Source: Rubrivivax sp.
GTDB lineage: Bacteria; Pseudomonadota; Gammaproteobacteria; Burkholderiales; Burkholderiaceae_C
DNA: 64,000 nt
Direction of reading: 5' to 3'
Assembly (NCBI GenBank): GCA_027485165.1
Contig: JAIXRN010000090.1
Coordinates: 47,688-111,687, forward strand
The notes beneath the pieces are model-generated. The model did not search any database. It saw nothing but the letters and a program-made list of their open reading frames with translations, and was not told the origin of the DNA. The position numbers and the translations under genes are program-made. Below, one piece after another: positions 16,700 through 25,381 of this stretch (its first letter is position 1; each line of letters starts with the position of its first letter).

Positions 16700-18047
16700 C
16701 ATCGCGATGGCCGCGATGGTCGTGCTGATGTTGGGCCTGAGCCTGCGCAGCGCCTTCGCCGCGTACCTGTTCTGGGGCTGGGCCGGCCTGGCCGCGCTGC
16801 AGACCTTCATGTACGGCTTCATGATCGAGTTCCAGTTCGTGCAGCTGTTCGCCGTCGTGGCGCTGGCCATCTTTGCGCTCAAGCAGGCTGGCGACACGCA
16901 GCTGTTGCGCGGCGGCGGCGGACTGGCAGTGGTGATCGTGTTTGCGCTGTTCGGCTTGCATGCGCTGCTGGCCGCGAGCTTCGCCTACCCGGGCCTGCCG
17001 CGTAACTGGGAAATCAGCCTGGACCTGCTGAAGACCCTGCTGTTCTGCCTGCTGATGCCGCTGCTGGTGACGAACCGGCTGCGCATCCACGCCATGATGC
17101 TGATGCTGGCCCTGGGTTTTTCGCTGCACAGCGTGACCGAGGGCCTGAAGTTCCTGGCCAGTGGCGGTGCCCACGTATCGGAAGGCAATGCACGCTTCGG
17201 CGACCGCAACCACTTCGCGGTGCTGGTGGTGATGACGATCCCGCTGCTGCTGTACCTGTACAACTATTCGCGCAACCGGCTGCTGCGCTGGGTCGTGCTG
17301 CTGTGCGCCGGGCTGAGCGCCGTGGCCGTCATCAGCACCTATTCGCGCGCCGGCCTCGTCACCCTGATCGCGATGGGCGCGTGGCTGCTGCTGCGCGGCC
17401 GGCGCAAGATCTGGAGCCTGCTGCTGGTGGTCATCACGGCAGGTGTGGTGACGGCCGTGGCGCCCGACAACTGGGTGCAGCGCATGGAGACCATCAAGAC
17501 CGCCGGCGAAGACCAGTCCTTCGTCGGCCGCCTGCAGGCCTGGCAGCGCGCCAGCGCCATCGCGCAGGCGAACCCTTTGCTCGGGGGCGGTTTCCGCTCT
17601 GTGCAGACCTTGTCCGTATTCGAAAAATTCCGCAACGACAGAGGGTTCCTGACTTTCCTGGACACACCGGAGCAAAGTCATCCCCTGGCAGCGCACAGCA
17701 TCTACTTCGAAGTACTCAGCGACACCGGCTTCCCCGGCTTGCTGCTGTACCTGGGCATCATGCTGTCGCCCTTTGTGCTACTGGGCCGCATCAAGCGGCT
17801 GGCACGGAAGATCGGCCCGTCGGCACTGTGGGCGTCTGACCTGGCGTCGATGCTGAGCCTGTCGATGGTGGCCTACCTGGTGGGCGGTGCGTCCATCAGC
17901 GTGGCCTATTTCGAACTGCCGTACGTGATCGCGATGCTGGTATTCGTGCTGCACCGCGTGCTTCAGCTGCAGCTGCAGCCCAGCCCGGCTGCGCAAGCGG
18001 CGGCGCCGGCGCGCGCCCGCACGGCCGCGCAGGCCCTGGCGCGGTGA
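16692..18047 (+). CDS. O-glycosylation ligase / O-antigen-ligase-like protein, XrtA-associated (TIGR03097-like)
   Basis: A 451-residue polytopic inner-membrane protein with about ten hydrophobic segments and the WaaL/Wzy-type periplasmic loop containing NPLLGGGFRSVQTL, EQSHPLAAHSIYFEVLSDTGFPGLLLYL. The central FGDRNHFAVLVVMTIPLLLY motif and the AHS-IYFEVL pattern match the ligases of XrtA loci, proposed to transfer glycan to sorted PEP-CTERM proteins. It ends with a basic, Ala-rich tail. The start overlaps the small membrane protein by 8 bases, and the next GT begins 4 bases after the stop. Confidence 0.88.
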   Translation: MRDIAMAAMVVLMLGLSLRSAFAAYLFWGWAGLAALQTFMYGFMIEFQFVQLFAVVALAIFALKQAGDTQLLRGGGGLAVVIVFALFGLHALLAASFAYPGLPRNWEISLDLLKTLLFCLLMPLLVTNRLRIHAMMLMLALGFSLHSVTEGLKFLASGGAHVSEGNARFGDRNHFAVLVVMTIPLLLYLYNYSRNRLLRWVVLLCAGLSAVAVISTYSRAGLVTLIAMGAWLLLRGRRKIWSLLLVVITAGVVTAVAPDNWVQRMETIKTAGEDQSFVGRLQAWQRASAIAQANPLLGGGFRSVQTLSVFEKFRNDRGFLTFLDTPEQSHPLAAHSIYFEVLSDTGFPGLLLYLGIMLSPFVLLGRIKRLARKIGPSALWASDLASMLSLSMVAYLVGGASISVAYFELPYVIAMLVFVLHRVLQLQLQPSPAAQAAAPARARTAAQALAR

Positions 18048-18050
18048 CGC

Positions 18051-19199
18051 ATGGTGACGGCGCCGCGCGTGCTGCTGCACGCTTTCCCCACCTTCGCCTT
18101 CGGCGGCCAGCAGGCGCGCTTCGTGCAACTGGCCAACGCCTATGGTGCGCAGTTCCGGCACCTGGTGGTGGCCATGGACGGCTGCTTCGACGCCGGCCAG
18201 CGCCTGCTGCCCGGCGTGCCCTGGGAAGCCGTGCCCTTTGACAACCGGCGTGGCGGCGGCATGGCCAACCGCGCGGCGGCACGGGCGCTGATTGCACGGC
18301 TGCAGCCGCAGCAGCTGTTCACCTACAACTGGGGCGCAGTGGAATGGCTGGCCGCGAACTGGCCGCGCCGCGTGCCGCACGTGCATGTGGAAGACGGCTT
18401 CGGGCCCGATGAAGCACGCGGCCAGTTGCCGCGACGGGTCTGGACCCGGCGGCTGCTGCTGGGCCTGGCGGGCACGCCTTTGGCGGTGCCTTCTTCCACC
18501 CTGGCACGGCTGGCGCCCGGCTGGTGGGTGCGCCCGCGCCGCCTGCAGTTCATCCCCAACGGCGTGCCGGTGGCGGCCACGCTGGCGCTGCGGCCGGTGC
18601 CAGGGCTGACGGGTGAGCCGCAGCGCCCCGTCGTCATCGGCACCGTGGCCGGCTTGCGGCGCGAAAAGAACGTGGCCCGTCTCGTACGGGCCTTTGCCGC
18701 GGCCCTGCCGGGCCGCGCGCTGCGGCTGGTGGTGGTGGGCGACGGGCCGGAACGCCCGGCGCTGCAGGCCCTGGCCGCCAGCCTGGGCGTGGCCGACGCG
18801 GTGGAATTCACTGGTTATCTGGCGCAGCCGCTGGCGCGCCTGGCCAGCTTCGACCTGTTCGCCCTGTCCTCGGACACCGAACAGCTGCCGATGGCCATGC
18901 TGGAAGCGATGGCCCTGGGCATCCCGGTGGTGGCCACGCGCGTGGGCGACGTGCCCGACGTGCTGCCCCGCGCTGCCCACGCAGGCCTGAGCGACGTCGA
19001 CGACCGCGCCTTCACCCAGGTGCTGCAGGCCGTGCTGGACCAGCGCGCCGCCTGGCCTGCCTGGGCCGCGGCCGGTCATGCCCAGGTGCGCCAGCATTAC
19101 GCGGAGGCGGTGACGCTGGCGCGCTGGCGTGCCATCTACGAGGGCCGCTTTGACGACGCCGGGCCCCAGGCAGCCACGGCCGCGGTGGCGCCATGCTGA
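18051..19199 (+). CDS. GT4 glycosyltransferase
   Basis: A 382-residue GT-B enzyme. The N-terminal Rossmann half shows LHAFPTFAFGGQQARFVQLA (glycine-rich acceptor-site loop) and FTYNWGAVEWLAANWP. The second half shows IPNGVPV, GTVAGLRREKNVARLVRAF, VVVGDGPERPAL and the donor motif SSDTEQLPMAMLEAMALGIPVV. It lies 3 bases downstream of the ligase and overlaps the deacetylase-GT fusion by 7 bases, so it belongs to the same coupled run. The acceptor and donor sugars are unknown. Confidence 0.88.
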   Translation: MVTAPRVLLHAFPTFAFGGQQARFVQLANAYGAQFRHLVVAMDGCFDAGQRLLPGVPWEAVPFDNRRGGGMANRAAARALIARLQPQQLFTYNWGAVEWLAANWPRRVPHVHVEDGFGPDEARGQLPRRVWTRRLLLGLAGTPLAVPSSTLARLAPGWWVRPRRLQFIPNGVPVAATLALRPVPGLTGEPQRPVVIGTVAGLRREKNVARLVRAFAAALPGRALRLVVVGDGPERPALQALAASLGVADAVEFTGYLAQPLARLASFDLFALSSDTEQLPMAMLEAMALGIPVVATRVGDVPDVLPRAAHAGLSDVDDRAFTQVLQAVLDQRAAWPAWAAAGHAQVRQHYAEAVTLARWRAIYEGRFDDAGPQAATAAVAPC

Positions 19200-21400
19200 A
19201 GTCGCTGCTCGGCGGCCCGGCGCTGGCCAGCCAGGCCCTGGGCCTGCGCTGGCAGGGCGGGCACTTGCTGAGCACCCTGCTGTTCCACCGCGTGCCGCCG
19301 GCGCGCGACCCGATCTCGCCTTCTGAACTGGTGCTGCCGGAATTCGAACGCGTGCTCGACCAGCTGGCCGAACACGCGAAAGTGCTGCCCCTCAGCGAAG
19401 CCCTGGAACGCCAGCGCCGTGGCCGGCTGCCGCGCCGCGCGGTGGCCATCACCTTCGACGATGGCTATGCCGAATGGCTGGAAGTGGTGGCGCCGGCGCT
19501 GCGCCGGCGCCGGCTGCCCGCCACCTTCTTCGTCACCACCGGCCACCTGGCGGGCGGGGCGATGTGGCACGAGCGCATCAATGCTGCCGTTTCCGCACTG
19601 CCGGTGCGTGGCGCAGACCTGCCGTATGGCCTGGCCGCCTTCGCCGACCTGAGCACGCCGCAGCGCCGTGTCGAACTGGCGCAGGCGCTGCAGCAGTACT
19701 ACAAGCACGTGAGCCTGCGCGAACGCAACCAGGGCATCGAGGCGCTGGAGGCCCAGGCCGAGCAACCGCTGCGCGCGCCGCGCCCCTTCGACGCCGACAG
19801 CGTGCGCCAGCTGCGGCAGCAGGGCTTCGAGATCGGCGCGCACACCGTGCGCCACCCTATCCTGAGCGCCGTACCCGACGACGTGGCGCGTGAAGAAATC
19901 GGCCGTTCCAAGGAAGAGCTGGAAGCCATCCTCGGCGAACGCGTGCCGATGTTCGCCTACCCCAACGGCGTGCCTTTGCAGGACTTCACGCAGCGCCATG
20001 TCGAAATGGTGAAAGCCTGCGGCTTCGAAGGCGCCGTCATCACGGGTGGCGGCGTGGCCGGGCGCGGCACCGACCCCTACCTGCTGCCGCGCTTTTCACC
20101 CTGGGCCACCGTGCCCGGGCGCGAACTGCTGCCCGTGGCGCGCAACGCCTGGCAGCGCCCTGGCCTGGGCGACCTGCAGCAGGGCCCGGCCCGGCCGAAG
20201 GTGCTGTTCGTCGAAAACGGTTCGGGCTTCGGCGGTGCCGTGGTGGCGCTGCAGACCCTGCTGGACGCCCTGCCCAGCGACCGCTTCGACTACCACGTCA
20301 TCACCAACCTGGCGGTGGGCGACTTCCACCGGCACCCCGGGGTGCGCAGCCACCAGGTGATCGGCGACGAACTCGTCGACTTCCGCCCGTTTGCAGCCTG
20401 GTTGCGGCGCGGCGGCAGCGGCCCCTTGGCGCGCGCCCTGCTGTTTGCGCTGGGCCGTGCCGACGACCTGGTCAACCACCTGCCGCACATGGCGCGCCTG
20501 TGGTGGGCGATGCGGCGCATCCGCCCGGCTGTCGTGCACGGCAACAACGAACCCGGCGCCAACCGCGGCGCCCTGCTGGTCAGCTGGCTGACGGGTGTGC
20601 CGTACGTCCAGCACCTGCGCGGTGGCAGCGGGCTGACGCCCCGTTCGCAGGGGCTGATGGCGCGCCCCAGCATGTACATACCGGTCTCGCGCTGGCTGGG
20701 TTACGAACTGCTGGATGCCGGCGTACCCGCCGGGCGCGTGCGCCAGATCTACGACGCGGTGCGGCTGGATACCGCCGCCGCAGCCCCGGCACGCGACCTG
20801 CGGCGCGAACTGGGCATCGCCCCCGACGCGGTGGTGGTGGCCATGGTCGGCATGCTGCTCAGCTGGAAGGGCCAGGCGCTGTTCATCGACGCCGTTGCCC
20901 GCATCGCGCCAGCGCCGGGGGCCGTGGTCTACCTGGTGGTGGGCGGCGAACCCGAACGCGGCGAACCCGGTGCGCTGCAGGCCCTGCAGCAGCGGCTGGC
21001 CGCACTGGGCCTGGGCGAGCGCGTGCGCCTGGTGGGGCAGGTCGACCAGATCGGGCGCTGCATGCAGCAGTTCGACGTCGTGGTCTCGGCTTCACTGCGG
21101 CCCGAGCCGCTGGGTCTGGTGATGCTGGAAGCGATGGCTGCCGGTTGCGTCTTCGTCGGGCCGAACCACGGCGCCGCGCCCGAGATCGTGGTCGACGGCG
21201 AAAACGGCTTTCTGTTCGAACCGAATTCCGTCGACGCGCTGGCGACCAAGCTCGCACAGGCCATCGCCGCCGCGCACACCCGCCCGGCGCTGCGCCAGGC
21301 CGCACGCCAGGCCGTGCGCGACTGGTTTGCGCCCGAGGTCTGCGCCGCCTACACCGCGGCCGTGCACGCCGCGCTGGCGGCGCCCGACCTGCACCCCTGA
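19193..21400 (+). CDS. bifunctional polysaccharide deacetylase - GT4 glycosyltransferase fusion
   Basis: A 735-residue protein joining two enzymes. Residues 1 to about 320 form a NodB-type deacetylase: ITFDDGY (86-92), PATFFVTTGHLAGG, a metal-site motif AHTVRHP near 216-222 and FAYPNG. From about residue 335 (KVLFVENGSGFGGAVVALQTL) a complete GT4 enzyme follows, with HLRGGSGLTPRSQ, VAMVGMLLSWKGQALFIDA and donor motif LRPEPLGLVMLEAMAAG. There is no signal peptide, so both reactions are probably cytoplasmic, coupling N-deacetylation to the next transfer. The ATG overlaps the preceding stop. No stop or frame change separates the domains. Confidence 0.88.
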   Translation: MLKSLLGGPALASQALGLRWQGGHLLSTLLFHRVPPARDPISPSELVLPEFERVLDQLAEHAKVLPLSEALERQRRGRLPRRAVAITFDDGYAEWLEVVAPALRRRRLPATFFVTTGHLAGGAMWHERINAAVSALPVRGADLPYGLAAFADLSTPQRRVELAQALQQYYKHVSLRERNQGIEALEAQAEQPLRAPRPFDADSVRQLRQQGFEIGAHTVRHPILSAVPDDVAREEIGRSKEELEAILGERVPMFAYPNGVPLQDFTQRHVEMVKACGFEGAVITGGGVAGRGTDPYLLPRFSPWATVPGRELLPVARNAWQRPGLGDLQQGPARPKVLFVENGSGFGGAVVALQTLLDALPSDRFDYHVITNLAVGDFHRHPGVRSHQVIGDELVDFRPFAAWLRRGGSGPLARALLFALGRADDLVNHLPHMARLWWAMRRIRPAVVHGNNEPGANRGALLVSWLTGVPYVQHLRGGSGLTPRSQGLMARPSMYIPVSRWLGYELLDAGVPAGRVRQIYDAVRLDTAAAAPARDLRRELGIAPDAVVVAMVGMLLSWKGQALFIDAVARIAPAPGAVVYLVVGGEPERGEPGALQALQQRLAALGLGERVRLVGQVDQIGRCMQQFDVVVSASLRPEPLGLVMLEAMAAGCVFVGPNHGAAPEIVVDGENGFLFEPNSVDALATKLAQAIAAAHTRPALRQAARQAVRDWFAPEVCAAYTAAVHAALAAPDLHP

Positions 21401-21461
21401 CACCCGCCTGCCTGCCGCCCCTGACGCCCGCTTCTGGCCCCCGCCTCTGACCCCCGCCCCC
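21401..21461 (+). promoter_or_regulatory. C-rich, G-poor spacer with CTGAC-CCCGC repeats
   Basis: The 61-base gap shows the same style as the xrtA leader: CTGACGCCCGC, CTCTGACCCCCGCC and long C runs directly before the ATG, with no purine-rich ribosome site. It is possibly a Rho-loading or pausing element. Confidence 0.4.
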
Positions 21462-22379
21462 ATGCCCCGCCCCCTGCTTACCGCCATCGTCTCGACCTAC
21501 AAGTCCGAGCGCTTCATCCAGGGCCTGCTGGACAACCTGGTGGCACAGACCGTGTTTGCCGACATCGAGGTGCTCGTCGTCGACAGCGGCTCGCCCGAAA
21601 ACGAAGCCGCGCTGTGCGCGCCCTACGTGCAGCGCCACCCGAACATCCGTTACCTGCGCACTGAACGCGAAGGCCTGTATGCCGCCTGGAACCGCGCCGT
21701 CGCCCAGAGCACGGGCGAATTCATCAGCAACGCCAACACCGACGACCGCCACCGCCCCGACGCTTTTGAAGTGCTGACGCGTGCGCTGCGCGACAACCCG
21801 CAGGCCACGCTGGCCTACGGCGACCAGTACGTTTCGCGCACCGAAAACGAGACCTGGGCCGAATGCCATGCGCGCGGCGCCGGCATCCACGAAATGGCCG
21901 ACTACAGCCAGGCCGAACTGCTGCTGGGCTGCATGACGGGGTCGCAGCCGGTGTGGCGGCGCAGCGCGCATGAACAGTGCGGGCAGTTCGACCCGCGCCT
22001 GACGGTGGTGGGCGACCGGGAGTTCTGGCTGCGCCTGGCGCGGCTGGGCGACTTCATCCACGTGCGTGAACCGCTGGGCGTCTGCTACACGTCGGCCGGT
22101 GTGCTGTCGGCTTCGAATGGCTACGACGACTTCCACCGCCAGGACTACGAAGTGATGATGAAGTACCTGCAGCTCACGCCCTGGCGCGACATGCCCGGCA
22201 TCCGCCCGCGGGTGGCGAAGCAGCTGGTCGGCATCGGCTACCACTTCGCGCGCAAGAACCAGATGGGCCAGGCCCGGCGCTACTTCGTCGAAGCCTGGCG
22301 CAACGACCCCTTCAACCCCGCGATCGTCCGCACCTTGCTGCTGCGCGGCGTCCTGCAGTCACGCGCCGGACTGGGCTGA
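21462..22379 (+). CDS. GT2 glycosyltransferase
   Basis: A 305-residue GT-A enzyme. ATG 21462 gives MPRPLLTAIVSTYKSERFIQG. Family motifs are VLVVDSGSPENE, YLRTEREGLYAAWNRAVAQS, the DxD-type NANTDDRHRPDAFE and VVGDREFWLRLARLGDF. No membrane helices are seen, so it is a soluble or peripheral enzyme working with the neighbouring GT4s. It is the only GT2-fold member among the eight glycosyltransferase domains here. The 63 bases after it contain the start signals of the methyltransferase. Confidence 0.92.
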   Translation: MPRPLLTAIVSTYKSERFIQGLLDNLVAQTVFADIEVLVVDSGSPENEAALCAPYVQRHPNIRYLRTEREGLYAAWNRAVAQSTGEFISNANTDDRHRPDAFEVLTRALRDNPQATLAYGDQYVSRTENETWAECHARGAGIHEMADYSQAELLLGCMTGSQPVWRRSAHEQCGQFDPRLTVVGDREFWLRLARLGDFIHVREPLGVCYTSAGVLSASNGYDDFHRQDYEVMMKYLQLTPWRDMPGIRPRVAKQLVGIGYHFARKNQMGQARRYFVEAWRNDPFNPAIVRTLLLRGVLQSRAGLG

Positions 22380-22430
22380 AGCCCGCAAGCGCCGTGTCGG
22401 GGGTGCTCGGGCGCTGCCAAGCTGCTGGTC

Positions 22431-22436
22431 CAGAAT
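22431..22436 (+). promoter_or_regulatory. -10-like element (CAGAAT) six bases before a start codon
   Basis: CAGAAT is followed by CCCGAC and then the ATG at 22443, so a transcript from this element would start at the ATG itself. No ribosome-binding purine stretch is present between the element and the start. Confidence 0.45.
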
Positions 22437-22442
22437 CCCGAC

Positions 22443-23105
22443 ATGCCTCTCCAGTCCATCAAGTCGGCCGTCAAGCGTTCGCCCCTGCTGTCCACCCTGG
22501 CGCGTGGCGTGGTCGACGGCGTCGACCGCTTCAAGTGGTCCCTGCACCGCCCGCCGTTGCCGCAGGGCAGTGAACTGCGCCTGCACCTGGGCTGCGGCGA
22601 TGTCGACGCGCCGGGCTTCGTCAACATCGACGGCCGGCCCATGCGCCACGTGCACCTGGTACAGCCGCTGGACCGCCTGGACCGCTTTGCCGACAACTCG
22701 GCGGCCCTGGTCTACGCCAGCCATTGCCTGGAACACTTTCCGCATGCCGAACTGCCGCGCGTGCTGAAGGAATGGTGCCGCGTGCTGCGGCCAGGCGGCG
22801 TGGTGCGCGTGGCCGTGCCTGACTTCGACGCCATCATCGCCATGTACCAGGACCTGGGCCGCGACATCGGCCCCACCCAGCTGGCGCTGATGGGCGGGCA
22901 GGACTACCCGTTCAACTTCCACTACACGATCCTGAACGAGACCAGCCTGACGCAGCTGCTGAAGGACGCAGGCTGCAGCATCGTGCGGCGCTGGCAGCCT
23001 GGCACCAGCGCCGAAACGTCCCTGCCGGATTGGTCTGGGCGCAGCGCGCGCTACGGTGGGCGCGACTACTTCATCAGCCTGAACCTGGAAGGCGTGAAGT
23101 CATGA
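22443..23105 (+). CDS. SAM-dependent class I methyltransferase
   Basis: A 220-residue methyltransferase. Motif I is LHLGCGDVDAPGFVNID (47-63). ASHCLEHFPHAELPRVLKEW and VLRPGGVVRVAVPDFD are the usual Methyltransf_11 motifs. It probably O-methylates an EPS sugar or lipid-linked intermediate. The last codon and stop lie in the palindrome TCATGA (23100-23105), which also provides the stop of the convergent GT gene, so the two coding regions overlap by 6 bases. Confidence 0.88.
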   Translation: MPLQSIKSAVKRSPLLSTLARGVVDGVDRFKWSLHRPPLPQGSELRLHLGCGDVDAPGFVNIDGRPMRHVHLVQPLDRLDRFADNSAALVYASHCLEHFPHAELPRVLKEWCRVLRPGGVVRVAVPDFDAIIAMYQDLGRDIGPTQLALMGGQDYPFNFHYTILNETSLTQLLKDAGCSIVRRWQPGTSAETSLPDWSGRSARYGGRDYFISLNLEGVKS

Positions 23106-24308
23106 ACGCCAGCGCCGCCACGCCGCTCGGCAGCTGACGGCCAGCAGGGCGCAGACCCGCAGCAGCGTGCCAGCCAGGCCGGGCCGGTGCTGTTGCTCGA
23201 CCTGGGTGCCCAGTGCCAGCAGGCGGCTGCACATCCTTGCCGCGGTGAACTGGCTTTCGTAGTGCTGCCGTGCCCCCCGGCCCAGCGTGGCCAGCCGCTC
23301 CGGCTGCGCCAGCCAGGCCTGCAGCGCGGCAGCGCAGGCCGTGGCCGAATCGGCTTCGAACAGCTGGCCGGTGTGCCCGTCCAGCACCACTTCCGGCATG
23401 CCGCCGGCATTCGCTGCCAGCACGGGCCGGCCCAGCGCGGCGGCTTCCAGCAGGGTCAGGCCGAAGGCTTCTTTCGACGCCGCCGACACAACCGCATCAG
23501 CGGCCTGCAGCAGGTCGCCGACGTCGTTGCGCCAGCCCGTGAAGCTGACCGGCAGGCCCTGCGCCTGGTCCTGCAGTGCGGCGCGCAAGGGGCCGTCGCC
23601 CACCACCAGCAGGTGCAGACGCTGGCGGTCTGCTGGCGGCAGGGCTTGCAGCGCGGCCAGCAGCAGGTCGACGCGCTTCCAGTCCACCAGGGCGCCGACG
23701 CTGGCCAGCAGCAGCGTCTGCGGCGCAATGCCCAGGGCTGCGCGCACGGCTTCACGCGCGGTCTGCACGCGCGGCGCCGGCACGCCATTGGGCACCACGC
23801 TCAGGCGCGCCGGCGGCACGCCGTCGGCAGCAAAGTCACGCGTGCAGAAGTGGCTGACGCCCGTGATGTGGCTGGCTGCGTAAGCACCGCTGGCCAGGCG
23901 CGACAGTGGCAGGTAGTTGGTGTGTAGCTGCACCAGCAGCGGCCGCCCGCACAGCAGGCTGGCCGGCATCATCCACTGGCTGGGCGCCAGGCCGTTGCAG
24001 TAGACCAGCCGCGTGCCGCGTCGGCGCATCAGCGCGGCGCCTTCGCGCACCAGGGCGCGCCAGTGCTGGAAGTAGGCTCCGCCGGCGCCGAAGCCCGGGC
24101 CCAGCACGAAAGGGCTCACCCGCACTTCGTCCACCCAGGGCGCAGCGGCTTCGGCCAGGCTGGCCTGGTTGCACCACAGCACGGTGCGCGCCCGCAGGCC
24201 GGCTTCGGCCCGCGCCTGCAGCAGGGTCAGCAGGCAGCGTTCGCTGCCACGCAGCGGCGCGTCGCCAAAGTGGACGAAGAGCCAGTCACTGCCGGGCGGG
24301 CTGTTCAC
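23100..24308 (-). CDS. GT4 glycosyltransferase
   Basis: A 402-residue glycosyltransferase. The start is the GTG at 24306-24308, which overlaps the upstream GT stop (GTGA) and yields NSPPGSDWLFVHFGDAPLRGSE. The GT-B features are GSERCLLTLLQAR, VVPNGVPAPR, LLASVGALVDWKRVDLLLAAL, VVGDGPLRAALQ and donor motif SAASKEAFGLTLLEAAALGRPV. It is the last gene of the minus-strand run (31834 to 23100), most of whose genes overlap. Its stop is shared with the convergent methyltransferase. Confidence 0.9.
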   Translation of the reverse strand: MNSPPGSDWLFVHFGDAPLRGSERCLLTLLQARAEAGLRARTVLWCNQASLAEAAAPWVDEVRVSPFVLGPGFGAGGAYFQHWRALVREGAALMRRRGTRLVYCNGLAPSQWMMPASLLCGRPLLVQLHTNYLPLSRLASGAYAASHITGVSHFCTRDFAADGVPPARLSVVPNGVPAPRVQTAREAVRAALGIAPQTLLLASVGALVDWKRVDLLLAALQALPPADRQRLHLLVVGDGPLRAALQDQAQGLPVSFTGWRNDVGDLLQAADAVVSAASKEAFGLTLLEAAALGRPVLAANAGGMPEVVLDGHTGQLFEADSATACAAALQAWLAQPERLATLGRGARQHYESQFTAARMCSRLLALGTQVEQQHRPGLAGTLLRVCALLAVSCRAAWRRWRS

Positions 24309-25381
24309 GGGGCCACGCTGGTGCGCAACAGGCCGGCGATGTGCCCGGCGTACACCGGCATCGCCCATTCGGCCAGCGCGCGCACGCGGGCGGCCTGGCC
24401 CAGCCGCCGGGCTTGCGCCGGGTCGGCCCACAGGTTGCCGATGGCCCGTGCCAGCGCGTCGGCGTCCCCCACGGGCACGACGCGCGCGTTCTGCCCGTCG
24501 TCCACATAGTCGGCAATGCCGCGTGACGCGCTCACCACGGTCGGCCGGCCCATGGCCAGCGCTTCGAGCAGGCCGTTCACGCCGCTGGCGTGCAGGGTGT
24601 CCTTCAGGGGCACCACGACGACGCTGGCGCCGGCGTACAGGTCGCGCAGGGCTTCGAAGCTGATCCAGTCGCGCTGCACGCGCACGTTCGGCGGCAGCCC
24701 TGCGGGCAGTTCGCGCCGGGTGTGCAGCACCACGGGCATCTGCAGCTGGGCGGCGGCCTGCACCAGCAGCGCGTAGTCGCGGCCGATGTCGCTGCCCACG
24801 GCCAGCACGTAGCCGCCAGCGGGCAGGCCAGGCGGTGGCGGGCCGGCCAGCGCGGGGTCGAAGAAGCGGCAGTCGATGCGGTGCGGCACGAAATGCGCGC
24901 GCACATCGGGCCGCTCGCGCGCCAGGTACTGCTGCTGCACGCGGCCATACACCACCACGGCCGCGGCCCGCGGCAGCACGGCCCCGTGCATCTGCATGCG
25001 CCGGGCCCAGCCCGGGTCCAGCGCGGGGTCGATCACCAGCACGGGCGTGCGCAGCCGCAGCAGCCGCCGGGCCAGCAGGTACAGCCAGGCGGCTGAAGAG
25101 TCGATGCTCAGGATGGCGTCGTAGCGGCGGTGGGTCAGCAGCAGGCGCAGGCTGCGCCAGGGGTCGATGCCGGCCAGCAGGCTGCCGCGGCCATGGCCCG
25201 GGTTCAGCCAGCGCGGCGATGAATCGACGACGTCCCAGTCCACGCCATGCTGGCGCAGGAAGCTCAGCCCGTCGGCGGCTTCGTACAGGCGCGGGTCTGC
25301 GGTTGACGCGGCCACGCGGGCGGCCCGCGCGGCCGGCCAGCAGATCGCCACCCTCAGGCGCCGCGGGTCGGCCTGCGTCAT
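24305..25381 (-). CDS. GT4-like glycosyltransferase
   Basis: A 358-residue GT-B protein. The ATG at 25379-25381 overlaps the flippase stop (ATGA). Features are LRVAICWPAARAARVAAST at the N-terminus, DAILSIDSSAAWLYLLARR, HFVPHRIDCRFFDPAL at the interdomain region, VLAVGSDIGRDYALLVQAA and the donor-site region VPLKDTLHASGVNGLLEALAMG. The substrates are unknown. Overlaps on both sides place it in the coupled minus-strand operon. Confidence 0.85.
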   Translation of the reverse strand: MTQADPRRLRVAICWPAARAARVAASTADPRLYEAADGLSFLRQHGVDWDVVDSSPRWLNPGHGRGSLLAGIDPWRSLRLLLTHRRYDAILSIDSSAAWLYLLARRLLRLRTPVLVIDPALDPGWARRMQMHGAVLPRAAAVVVYGRVQQQYLARERPDVRAHFVPHRIDCRFFDPALAGPPPPGLPAGGYVLAVGSDIGRDYALLVQAAAQLQMPVVLHTRRELPAGLPPNVRVQRDWISFEALRDLYAGASVVVVPLKDTLHASGVNGLLEALAMGRPTVVSASRGIADYVDDGQNARVVPVGDADALARAIGNLWADPAQARRLGQAARVRALAEWAMPVYAGHIAGLLRTSVAP

